12,500 nt of DNA from NCBI GenBank assembly GCA_008477525.1, contig SPDT01000006.1, forward strand, positions 1 to 12,500, written 5' to 3'. A model generated the notes under the pieces. It did no database searches, was not told the origin of the DNA, and saw nothing but the letters and a program-made list of their open reading frames with translations. This document shows, piece by piece, positions 5,934-12,500 of this stretch. Both the position numbers and the translations under genes were made by a program. The stretch's first letter is position 1. Every line of letters begins with the position of its first letter. The stretch comes from Hypomyces perniciosus. Lineage: Eukaryota > Ascomycota > Sordariomycetes > Hypocreales > Hypocreaceae.

Positions 5934-6104
5934 AAACTTTCAACACATTGGATTCTCTGGCTCTGGCATCGTGGAAGAAACGCAGCGAAAATGCGATAAG
6001 TTAGTGAATTGTGAATTGCAGAATTCATTGAATCAGCGAATCTTTGGAACGCACATGCGCCGGCCCGCCGGATTATTGGCGGCATTGCCCTGTTCGAGTC
6101 ATTC
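5934..6104 (+). rRNA. 5.8S rRNA gene
   Basis: This small rRNA pairs with the 5' end of 28S in the 60S subunit. Recognisable segments are AAACTTTCAACA at the start, TCTGGCATCG, AACGCAGCGAAAATGCGATAA, GTGAATTGCAGAATTCA, GAATCTTTGGAACGCACAT and the final CTGTTCGAGTCATTC. The usual fungal length is about 158 bases; the 171 here comes from small insertions and is matched by missing bases elsewhere, for example in the usual CAACGGATCTCTTGG segment. The boundaries are set by family recall and are accurate to a few bases. Confidence 0.95.
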
Positions 6105-6281
6105 AACCCTCGAGCCCATCAGGAGGGAAGATCGGTTTGGGCGGACTCCGGCCCCCTAGCAGCGGGTTGCCGCCCCTAAATTCAGTGTGGCGGCCCTAGT
6201 CGCTCCCCCCTGCTGGTTTTGAAACCTCGCACCGGCGTTAGCGCTGTTGTGGCACCGTAAACGCCTTTCTGAAAGGGGAGG
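6105..6281 (+). other. Internal transcribed spacer 2 (ITS2)
   Basis: This spacer lies between 5.8S and 28S. It starts after the 5.8S end with AACCCTCGAGCCC and shows CCGGCCCC, CCCCTAAATTCAGTG, GGCGGCC and ACCTCGCACCGG, in the order seen in ITS2 of Sordariomycetes, particularly Hypocreales-like fungi. The motif order is seen; the taxonomic reading is from memory. A sequence search would refine it, but indel noise will reduce percent identity. Confidence 0.88.
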
Positions 6282-9200
6282 TTGAACCATCGAATCATGT
6301 TAGGGAATCACCCCGCTGAAACATATAATTAAGCGAGGACAAGAAAAAACCAACAGGGATGACCCCAGAAAAGGCGAGTGAAGCGGCAACAGCTCTCAAA
6401 ATTTGAAATATGCTGGTGGCCCCCTTGGGGTCCCGAGTTGTAACGTAGGGTTTTTGATGAGCGGCGAGCGCCTGATCCTGGGAACGGGACGCCATGCAAG
6501 GGTGTCTGGCTGGTGGGCCTCCGATCTCTGTTATGCTCCTCGACCGTGTCGAGTATTCTGGGATGATGCGCTCCAAAAATGGGATGGTATATGTCTCTCT
6601 AAAGCTAAATTACGAGAGAACGAAGGCGGCACACGTAGAGAGTTAGATTGATCGAAAAGATGAAAAGCACTTTGAAAAGAGGGTTACATAGTACGTGAAA
6701 GTGTTGAATGAAAGAGCACTTGTTGACACTTGGGCTTGGCGATCAATCAGCCGAGCGTTCTCGCCGTGGCCACTGTCTGCTCGTGCTCGGACCGAGGATC
6801 ATGTTCGTCGCGGGGACACAAGCTTCGGGGGAACGTGGGGCTCCTCCGGGAGTGTGTTATAGCCCTGCGCGTAAATACCTGGTGGATGGGTTCGCCGCAT
6901 CTGCAAAGGATGCGGTTGGGCCCGTCGTAACCGTATGGCATCAGGGACCCTCTGAAAACAAACACGAACCAAGGAGTCGTCTTCGTATGCGAGGTGTTAG
7001 CGTTACGTGGTTGTAACAAAAAACCACCTACGCGGCGGAAAGTGACGCAGGTGAGAAGTTTCTGGCATCATCGCTCCTGGATGGTTATCGGCTGGATTTG
7101 AGTAAGAGCATACGGGGGCCGCGGACCCGAAGAAAAGGTGAACTTGCCTGTTATAGGGTGGAAGCCCGCGGAGGGACTCTCTCGGTGGTGGAGGTGCAGC
7201 GGTTTCTTGACGTGGCAAATCGATCGTCAAATGGGCATGGGCGCGAAAGACTATCGAAACCTGTAGACTGGGTTTCCGCCGAAGGTTTCCATCGATAGAT
7301 TAGCATGTTAGTCTCAGTTTTATATTTAAAATGATTTGGGACCCGCGCGCTATTTGACTTCATCTCAAAATTAAATGTAGAGCACGTGTTGCTTAATTGA
7401 AACGTGGGCATTCACTGTTATATCAAACAAAACTAGTGAGCATTTTTTGGTAAAGGTCATAAACTGGCGCGGGATGAACCGAACAGAACGAGGTTAAGAG
7501 CCAGAAGACGCCTACTAGACACCCACAACAAGGCGTTTAGGACACTGACAGCAGGACGGTGGCATGGAAGTGGATCGATAAGGCGGTGTGTACACTAACC
7601 TCACCTGCGAATCTAGCCCTGAAATGGGCGTCGTCGTCTTCCACCCATACACATACCCTCAAGGGTCAGGGTCGGGAACTGCCTGAGAGTCATGAGAGAC
7701 TAGGGGAAGTGGGAGGGTCGGGACGAAACTAGGTGCGTGACGGGCGAATTCGCGGCTCTCAGTGGGCAGATCGTGTAGGTAGCAGTAAGCAATCAATACT
7801 TTCAAGAGAGGAACCAGGAGGGAAAGTTCCATGGAACAGCGGGTTGGACGCTGGTTTAGCTCAGAATCCTAAGCCATGGACGGAGTTACCCGTCAAAGGC
7901 GCACTTTGCGCCGGTGTGGGCGAAAGGGAGCCGGTCCAATATTCGGCCGGACTGTGTTTTTGTTTGTTTTTTGCCGGGCCAACGACTGACGCGAGACGTG
8001 GGGGGCGGGCCGGAAGAGGTTTCTCTTTGTCTCTCACGGGTCTTCTCACACCTGTTTGGAAAAATCGATTGCCCGCAGGATAACTGAGAGGTATGAGTGG
8101 TGGCCGGAAGAGACAGGTCCAACCTCGGTGCGCTGCGGTGTGCGCTCTCCCGCGCTCTCGAACGTCTGGGAAATAATTCGCCAGGTCGTACGCTCTGCAG
8201 CAAATCTCACGCAGTCAGGGAGGTGCCCCCAAGGTGAACAGCCTTGGTTGATGACACAACTCCCAAGAATCCGGGACAAAATAGATCGTAAACTCATAAC
8301 CGAACGGGGAACAGTCGTGCGTCTTTGGCGCGGAGGGACGGAGTGCGGCAGGCCACTAGATCCGTAACGGCCGGGATAAGGATTTGGCCCGTTGCCCCGG
8401 TGATGATAGCAGGCTTGTGCAGCCGTCAACAAACTTAGACTGTACGGTTAACAACTCCAAAATAGGCTATCAACATGGCACGTGACTTGACTTCAAGAGA
8501 CGTTCCGGCGTGGTAATGTTCACAAGTGTGGTACAGGGGGAGAGACTGGCGGAGAGGAGTCTTGCAGAAAGAGTAGCGCAAATGGTCGATCTGTATCCCA
8601 TTAGTGAACCGGCATGAAGGGCCTGAGGAAAATGGATCAAAGTGAAGTAGAGATCGTAAAGTCCCTACTAGCTCTGTAAAATGACTTCTTAGGTAGCCAC
8701 AGTTGGATTGAGCATCTATTAGTGCCGCGCCTTAATGGAAGGAATGGATAACGAAGCTTCCCAGCTGGTGGAGCGCTGACGATGTTGACGATGTGCGATG
8801 AAAAAGCCAGAGGAGCTTGTCAAAGAAAGAAACCTGTTTGTAGAGGGTGTCGGGCCGTTGTGACAAATTATCTAGTGTTGATTCAGGTGGGAGCTTAGCG
8901 GGTGAATGTGAGTTGAAATACACTATCCTATTGTTTTTTTAATTATTCACTGAAGTCGCGGGGGCCCCCTGGTTTACCAACACTATGGTTTTTAGGTCCT
9001 TGCGGGGCCCCCCCCCCGCCCGACCCGGGTGAAGACCTGTCAGGTGGGACGTTGGTGGGCGGCGCATCTCTGTTGAACGTCATAACGAGTGGTGTCTTTG
9101 AAGGGGGGATCAGAGTAACAGACTTCAGTACGAGAACCAAAGGTAAAAGTCCCACTGATTTTGAGTTTCAGTGTGATGATCCACATGAAAGCGTGTTGGG

Positions 9201-9865
9201 GCCTATCGATCCGTTAGTCCCCTCGACCTTTGAGGCGACTAGAGGTGACCAGAGAAAGTTACCACATGGGCTATGGCTGGAATTGTGGCGGCCAAGCGTT
9301 CATAGCGACGTCGCTTTTTGAGATCCTTCGATTGTCGGCTCTTCCTATCATACGAAGCAGAATTCGGTACGCGTGTGGATGTTCACCCACTAATAGGGAA
9401 CCGTGAGCTGGGTTTAGACCGTTCGTGAGAGTTAGTTTTACCCCTGATGACACTCACCCGCAATGGTACTCAGCTTTAGTACGAGAGAGGAACCGCCTGA
9501 TTCAGAATAATTGGGTTTTTGCCGGCTGTCCGACCGGGCAGTGCCGCGAAGCTACCATTTCTGACCTGGATAAGGCTGAACGCCTCAAGGTCAGGAAAAA
9601 TCATGCCAGAACGCGGAACCACCGCATCGTACAGATGGGACAAGAATAGGACTCCGGACTTAGCGTCTTTAGCAGCGATTCCTCGCGGCTCTCTCGAAGT
9701 GAGGCCTGTGGGATCTATTGATTCGCGTATTGTAAATTTTTCAACACGAGCGGGGTCAAATCTTTGACACGACGACTTCTTAGTGTGCGAAACGGTCTGT
9801 CAAGCAGTGGTAGCCTTGTTGTGTACGATGCTGGGGGAAGCCGTCCTTAGCGACTCGATTTCCCC
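6282..9865 (+). rRNA. 28S (large subunit) rRNA gene, complete but locally divergent
   Basis: This large-subunit rRNA starts at a noisy version of TTGACCTCGGATCAGG (GTTGAACCATCGAATCATG) and ends at the CGATTTCCCC-like stretch. Landmarks are CCAACAGGGATGACCCCAG (6350-6368), GGCGAGTGAAGCGGCAACAG (6373-6392), AAGATGAAAAGCACTTTGAA (6657-6676), GGAGTCGTCTTCGTATGCGA (6972-6991), AAATCGATCGTCAAATGGGC (7217-7236), ACAGCAGGACGGTGGCATGG (7547-7566), CAAGGTGAACAGCCTTGG (8230-8247), and GTACGAGAGAGGAACCGCC (9479-9497). Its length of about 3.58 kb is somewhat above the usual 3.35-3.4 kb. The stretch from about 8080 to 9300 departs strongly from both canonical 28S and the first copy, including the peptidyl-transferase segment near 9258-9300. 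Either the base calls are poor or this copy is degenerate. No intron or R1/R2-type insertion is seen. Confidence 0.94.
8277..8368 (+). repeat. Insertion of about 75 bases bracketed by repeated TAGATC(C)GTAA in 28S
   Basis: In canonical 28S a single AAAATAGATCCGTAACTTCGGG segment joins the upstream domain to GGATAAGGAT. Here TAGATCGTAA occurs at 8282-8291 and TAGATCCGTAA at 8357-8367, with about 65 extra bases between them, and GGATAAGGAT follows only the second. ACTCATAACCG (8293-8303) within the extra stretch resembles a 28S segment normally found earlier. This looks like a local duplication or mis-join. Confidence 0.5.
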
Positions 9866-9873
9866 AATGCAAT

Positions 9874-9889
9874 CTCCACAATGATGGGG
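9874..9889 (+). terminator. Conserved hairpin just after the 28S 3' end, copy 2
   Basis: CTCCA (9874-9878) can pair with TGGGG (9885-9889), with one wobble pair, around the loop CAATGA, identical to the loop at 1565-1570. Its retention in both units, 9-24 bases after the 28S end, supports a 3' ETS processing role over chance. Confidence 0.45.
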
Positions 9890-9956
9890 GGTGGGGTTAT
9901 GTAGGGGCTGTCGCGAGAGTGGGTTTGAGTTGGCATGGGCCTGTTGGTTCATGACG

Positions 9957-10100
9957 TGCTATCGGGTAGCGCTGAGGGGGGGTATGGGGAGGCGGCCGAG
10001 GGGTATATAGGCGGTAGGTTGATGGCAGAGGGGGATAGGGTAGCCGATGTGGGATGGGGCTTGAGGGGTCCTGGAGGGGGTTATAGGGTAGGTGCAGGGC
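9957..10100 (+). repeat. GGGTAGG-rich block upstream of module A, copy 2
   Basis: This corresponds to 1632-1740, with imperfect GGGTAG(C/G) motifs near 9964, 10036 and 10085 among G-rich spacers. Several cores that are intact in the first unit are altered here, so this outlying part of the repeat family is less conserved than the main array. Confidence 0.55.
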
Positions 10101-10255
10101 AAAAAACTGACCCAAAATGGTTTCGAGCGTTTTGTGTGGCCGTGAGTCGATTGACCGATTTTGCCCATACAAATGAATTTGCGGAAACTCGGAATGGGGC
10201 CACGAACCAATTCTGCCAGCCAGCCCGCAAAAGTGGTCGGAGGGGCCTATGGTTG
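10101..10255 (+). promoter_or_regulatory. IGS module A, copy 2: candidate spacer promoter or Pol I element
   Basis: This is the counterpart of 1741-1895. TTTGCGG (10178-10184) faces CCGCAAA (10225-10231), a 7-base pairing. The stretch GGGGCCACGAACCAATTCTG (10196-10215) is closer to the module B copies than to module A of the first unit, suggesting that the four copies are kept alike by concerted evolution. The promoter role is inferred from the likeness to module B. Confidence 0.55.
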
Positions 10256-10332
10256 GCCGGGAGGGTCCAGTGGGAAGGTGTTAGGGTAGGCGGGGGGCGG
10301 GGGCGGCGCGCGGGCGGCTAGAGGGGGGTAAA
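10256..10332 (+). repeat. G-rich run after module A, copy 2 (G-quadruplex potential)
   Basis: GGGTAGGCGGGGGGCGGGGG (10284-10303) matches the first spacer's G run exactly, and a G6 tract follows after GGCTAGA. The conserved core with different flanks suggests the G tracts themselves are retained. Confidence 0.5.
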
Positions 10333-10467
10333 CAGAGAAACACCAACGGCTTCGCCGTCTCGCACACCGTCAATCGAAATTTGACAAAAGTCCAACGGGC
10401 GGCCTACCCCTATAAGCTCCACCTGCCCCAGAGAGCAAAATCAATTTGACCAAGTCCGACGAGCGCC
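10333..10467 (+). other. Linker between module A and the GGGTA array, copy 2
   Basis: This is the counterpart of 1977-2104, with CGCACACCGTCAATCGAAAT, TTTGACAAAAGTCCAACGGG and TTTGACCAAGTCCGACGAGC. It carries the same pair of TTTGACNAAGTCC motifs. No gene is seen. Confidence 0.5.
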
Positions 10468-10527
10468 TACCCTATACCTACCCTAGAGAGCAGAGCAAGT
10501 TTAGGTGTAGCAGGGTGTATAGGGGTA
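10468..10527 (+). repeat. Inverted repeat at the left edge of the GGGTA array, copy 2
   Basis: TACCCTATAC (10468-10477) faces GTATAGGGGTA (10517-10527), which is the expected reverse complement with one extra G. The AG-rich loop AGAGAGCAGAGCAAGTTTAG is the same as in the first spacer. Conservation of loop and arms marks this as a fixed array boundary. Confidence 0.65.
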
Positions 10528-10922
10528 GGTCAACGATAGGGTAGGCTGGTATATAGGGTAAGTGAGTTATAGGGGTAGTGTATAGGGTAGGCTGGTGTAC
10601 AGGGTAAGTGAGTTATAGGGTAAGTGTATAGGGTAGGTGTATAGGGTAGGTTGGTGTATAGGGTAGGTCGATGATGATGATGATATCCCATTAACGTCCT
10701 ACGGCATAAAAAGCCACTGTACAGGGAGGTCAACTATAGGGTAAGTGTATAGGGTGTAGGTCAACGATAGGGTAGGCTGGTGTACAGGGTAGGTTGGTGT
10801 ATAGGGTAGGTCAGTTTATAGGGTAGGTGTATAGGGTAGGTCAGTTATAGGGTAGGATGTAGGGAAAGTCGGTTCTAGGGTGGGTGGGGTGTATAGGATA
10901 GATTGGGTTATAGGGTAGGTTA
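10502..10922 (+). repeat. Telomere-like GGGTA tandem array in the IGS, copy 2
   Basis: This is the counterpart of 2138-2562, with the same 12-13-base TATAGGGTAGGT/TATAGGGTAAGT units, the same order of variants and almost the same length (421 versus 425 bases). The internal higher-order repeat starts at 10528 and 10759, 231 bases apart versus 229 in the first spacer. Nearly equal length and order in adjacent units argue that the array is homogenised with the rDNA and not an unstable satellite. Translating either strand gives only repetitive low-complexity peptides. Confidence 0.85.
10670..10684 (+). repeat. GAT/ATG microsatellite inside the array, copy 2
   Basis: Five GAT units are followed by ATCCCATTAACGTCCTACGG (10685-10704), the same unique tail as in the first spacer. 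The first spacer has one more G (GATGATGATGATGATG), a difference within sequencing noise. Confidence 0.8.
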
Positions 10923-11180
10923 AGCTATGTGACAGTTTGGGTTTATTGAGGTCAAAATGTATGTTAAGGGTATAGGGTAGGCTATTCGCTTGTTTTTTTT
11001 CCCAATATAAATTTTGTATGTAGTGATGTGGCTGCCCTATTTATCAATTGTCTAGAACGTTAGCTAAAAAGTCCTATGCAACTTATACATGACTCTTGCA
11101 GCAAGTTGGCTTCATCTCACATTTCTTGCTAAATTACACTGCTAGCCTCTAGGGTGGGTGCCATGCTTATTGGGGAAAAT
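10923..11180 (+). other. Non-repetitive AT-richer IGS block, copy 2
   Basis: This is the counterpart of 2563-2799. GCTATGTGACAGTTT, GAACGTTAGCTAAAA, GACTCTTGCAGCAAGTTGGC and GGGTGCCATGCTTATTGG are retained. The middle differs (for example 11030-11050 and 11112-11135), more than homopolymer noise alone would give. No gene is recognised. Confidence 0.55.
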
Positions 11181-11400
11181 GCATCTAGGGTATCTATAGG
11201 GTAGGTGGGTATATAGGGTAAGTCGTGCACTCATGCGAAAACGCAATATTGGTGTGGGTGTACAGGGTAGGTCGGGGTATAGGGTAGGTCGTGCACCCAC
11301 GTCTAACTGCGTGCATCGGTGCGGGGGGCTCTAGGGTGGGTCATAGTATAGGTTTAGGTCATACTCTAGGGTAGAGGCGTGCAAGACTCCGAGGATCGAA
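11181..11400 (+). repeat. GTGCAC / GGGTA mixed repeat block, copy 2
   Basis: This is the counterpart of 2800-3075 but shorter. GTCGTGCACTCATGCGAAAA (11222-11241) and GTCGTGCACCCACGTCTAAC (11288-11307) are present; the third GTGCACTCATGCG of the first spacer is replaced by different sequence after the GGCGTGCAAG near 11379. GGGTAAGTCGTGCAC (11216-11230) is identical in both units. Confidence 0.6.
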
Positions 11401-11518
11401 AATTAGGGTGCGGGTTCGTTGAGGTCCGTGCATGAAAGTGCTTCATTGTATATTGGCATTTGGGCTCTGTTCTAGAGTGTGGAATTGTTTGCGGATTGTG
11501 ACCAATTCCGGAAGGTGC

Positions 11519-11668
11519 GAAAACTGACCCACCAAATGGTTTCGCGTTTGTGTGGCCGTGAGTCGATTTGACCGATTTGCCATACAAATGAATTGCGGAA
11601 AATCGGAATGGGGCCACGAACCCAATTCTGCCGCCCCACCCCGCAAACGGTCGGAGGGCTTATGAGAG
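11519..11668 (+). promoter_or_regulatory. IGS module B, copy 2: candidate Pol I promoter region
   Basis: This is the counterpart of 3118-3262, ending about 605 bases before the next 18S. TTGCGG (11593-11598) faces CCGCAA (11641-11646), with GGGGC (11610-11614) facing GCCCC (11633-11637) nested inside; the arm spacing is the same as in the first unit to within two bases. Module B of the two units agrees better than the sequence immediately upstream does, so the module's left edge is a real conservation boundary. The promoter role is inferred from position. Confidence 0.5.
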
Positions 11669-12143
11669 GGGGCGTCGGAAGGCGCCCGGGCCACTGGAAA
11701 TACAGCGCTTCGGCGGTGCGGCTTCAGTGGTTCCGGGCGTTGACCGCAGCACTCAATCAACTGTACCATATCTTTCAGACACCAAATTACGTTGCCTTTT
11801 GTACAGGCTTGCAGGCTCCGGTCTCGCTAGCGATCGGTAATAGTTGGTGTCGACCCTCCCGAAACCAGTCGCCCAGGCTTCATGGCGTACGGAGGAAGCT
11901 CGGCGGCGGCGAGAGCCTAGTGCACTCACTGCTGCTGTATGGGCTCTGTGGATTACTGGCCTTTGGCGAGTGAAATACGTGAGCAACGGGGGAAACCGAC
12001 CCGTGACTGACACCGCAATGGTAGATGGCGCGGGTAAAAGGGTCCCCTATGGGGCGCCTAGACCACACAACCCTTAGTGGGTAACGTGCGGTGGACGGAT
12101 GCCCTAGGGTCTGCAAGGGGGAGAAAGCGGATTGCCGCCCAAG

Positions 12144-12171
12144 GCGCTGTAGGCCCCTAAGCCGACAGCGC
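12144..12171 (+). other. Conserved 5' ETS hairpin 1, copy 2
   Basis: GCGCTGT (12144-12150) and ACAGCGC (12165-12171) pair perfectly around a loop that begins AGGCCCCTAAG, as in the first unit. Confidence 0.6.
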
Positions 12172-12178
12172 TGCGAGC

Positions 12179-12203
12179 GGCGCGCCCTGCTAGTCAGGGC
12201 GCC
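12179..12203 (+). other. Conserved 5' ETS hairpin 2, copy 2
   Basis: GCCCTG pairs with CAGGGC around the loop CTAGT, extended by an outer GGC/GCC pairing with a small bulge. It matches 3788-3811; the extra C here allows a longer stem and is probably the correct form. Confidence 0.6.
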
Positions 12204-12273
12204 GACCTAGTGGCTTGAAGTCTCTCCAGCGCTGAAATATGCACTGGTGGCCAGCTCGCTGGCTGACGATAGT

Positions 12274-12500
12274 TACCTGGTTGATTCTGCCAGTAGTCAT
12301 ATGCTTGTCTCAAAGATTAAGCCATGCATGTCTAAGTATAAGCAATTATACAGCGAAACTGCGAATGGCTCATTATATAAGTTATCGTTTATTTGATAAT
12401 ACTTTACTACTTGGATAACCGTGGTAATTCTAGAGCTAATACATGCTAAAAATCCCGACTTCGGAAGGGTTGTATTTATTAGATTAAAAACCAATGCCCT
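12274..12500 (+). rRNA. 18S rRNA gene, 5' part, downstream unit
   Basis: This is the first 227 bases of the next small-subunit gene, cut by the window end. TACCTGGTTGATTCTGCCAG, AAGATTAAGCCATGCATGTC, GCGAAACTGCGAATGGCTCA and GAGCTAATACATGCTAAAAA are all canonical. Unlike the first 18S copy, I see almost no indel damage, so this segment shows what the real organism's sequence is like. It reads as a filamentous ascomycete, consistent with Sordariomycetes. Confidence 0.97.

Larger units (their letters stand above)
9866..12273 (+). other. rDNA intergenic spacer (IGS), copy 2, including presumed 3' ETS and 5' ETS
   Basis: This second full spacer, about 2.41 kb, is collinear with 1551-3880 and about 78 bases longer. 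All modules recur in order. Differences are mainly single-base indels and homopolymer changes, plus a truly different stretch in front of module B (11380-11518 versus 2988-3117). It contains no supported protein, tRNA or 5S gene. Comparing the two spacers separates fixed elements from noise: hairpins, modules and the array are fixed, while the open frames are not. Confidence 0.93.
11669..12273 (+). other. Probable 5' external transcribed spacer (5' ETS), copy 2
   Basis: This is the counterpart of 3263-3880: GGAAATACAGCGCTTCGGCG (11695-11714), TTTCAGACACCAAATTAC, TCTCGCTAGCGATCGGTA, GAAAGCGGATTGCCGCC and both hairpins are present. A third short hairpin directly before 18S, GCCAGC (12250-12255) facing GCTGGC (12258-12263), is intact here but has lost a T in the first unit. 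The close match across two units over about 600 bases supports transcribed, functionally constrained leader. Confidence 0.7.

Noticed and set aside
7861..8432. Overlapping open frames on both strands within 28S
   Set aside because: They lie inside the rRNA gene, overlap each other, and show no recognisable domain or initiation context.
8080..8900. Group I intron or R1/R2-type element in 28S
   Set aside because: The excess is only tens of bases, with no intron core motifs, reverse transcriptase frame or clean insertion point. Divergence is diffuse.
9001..9030. Long C tract in the second 28S as a regulatory element
   Set aside because: The first copy has only CGGGACGACCCGCGG there; the expansion to about ten C is a typical homopolymer artefact.
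8350..9060. Repeat-induced point mutation of the second 28S
   Set aside because: Differences are mostly indels and mixed substitutions, not a C-to-T/G-to-A bias, and rDNA in the array is normally spared.

Overview
This window contains no protein-coding gene that I can support. It is a fungal nuclear ribosomal DNA (rDNA) tandem array, read in the sense direction of the rRNAs. It starts inside one 28S gene, runs through a full intergenic spacer (IGS), a complete 18S-ITS1-5.8S-ITS2-28S unit and a second full IGS, and ends about 227 bases into the next 18S gene. The unit length is about 8.3-8.4 kb: 8315 bases between the two 28S 3' ends and 8393 bases between the two 18S starts. The 18S start, 5.8S, ITS2-like tail and 28S 3' end read like a filamentous ascomycete, most likely Sordariomycetes. 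That assignment is from memory of family sequences; I cannot name a genus.

Layout: 28S 3' part (1-1550); IGS copy 1 (1551-3880); 18S (3881-5762); ITS1 (5763-5933); 5.8S (5934-6104); ITS2 (6105-6281); 28S (6282-9865); IGS copy 2 (9866-12273); 18S 5' part (12274-12500). Both IGS copies have the same internal order: a short 3' flank with a hairpin, a GGGTAGG-rich block, module A, a G-rich stretch, a small inverted repeat, a telomere-like GGGTA array of about 12-13-base units interrupted by a GAT microsatellite, an AT-richer non-repetitive block, a GTGCAC/GGGTA block, module B (a second direct copy of module A), and a conserved leader that is probably the 5' external transcribed spacer (ETS).

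The most interesting part is the IGS. A module of about 150 bases occurs twice per spacer, so four times in the window, in the same orientation. It always carries a spaced inverted repeat with core TTGCGG...CCGCAA. The downstream copy lies about 620-760 bases before 18S, a plausible distance for the RNA polymerase I (Pol I) start region; the upstream copy could be a spacer promoter. The GGGTA array between them could be a cluster of Myb-type (Reb1/TTF-I-like) termination or replication-fork-barrier sites. Both ideas are inferences.

Base quality looks poor. Core rRNA segments that are nearly invariant in eukaryotes carry many one-base indels and homopolymer changes, while the final 18S segment (12274-12500) is almost canonical. 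This resembles an uncorrected long-read contig. Differences between copies, especially in the second 28S around 8080-9300, should be treated as suspected errors until reads are checked.
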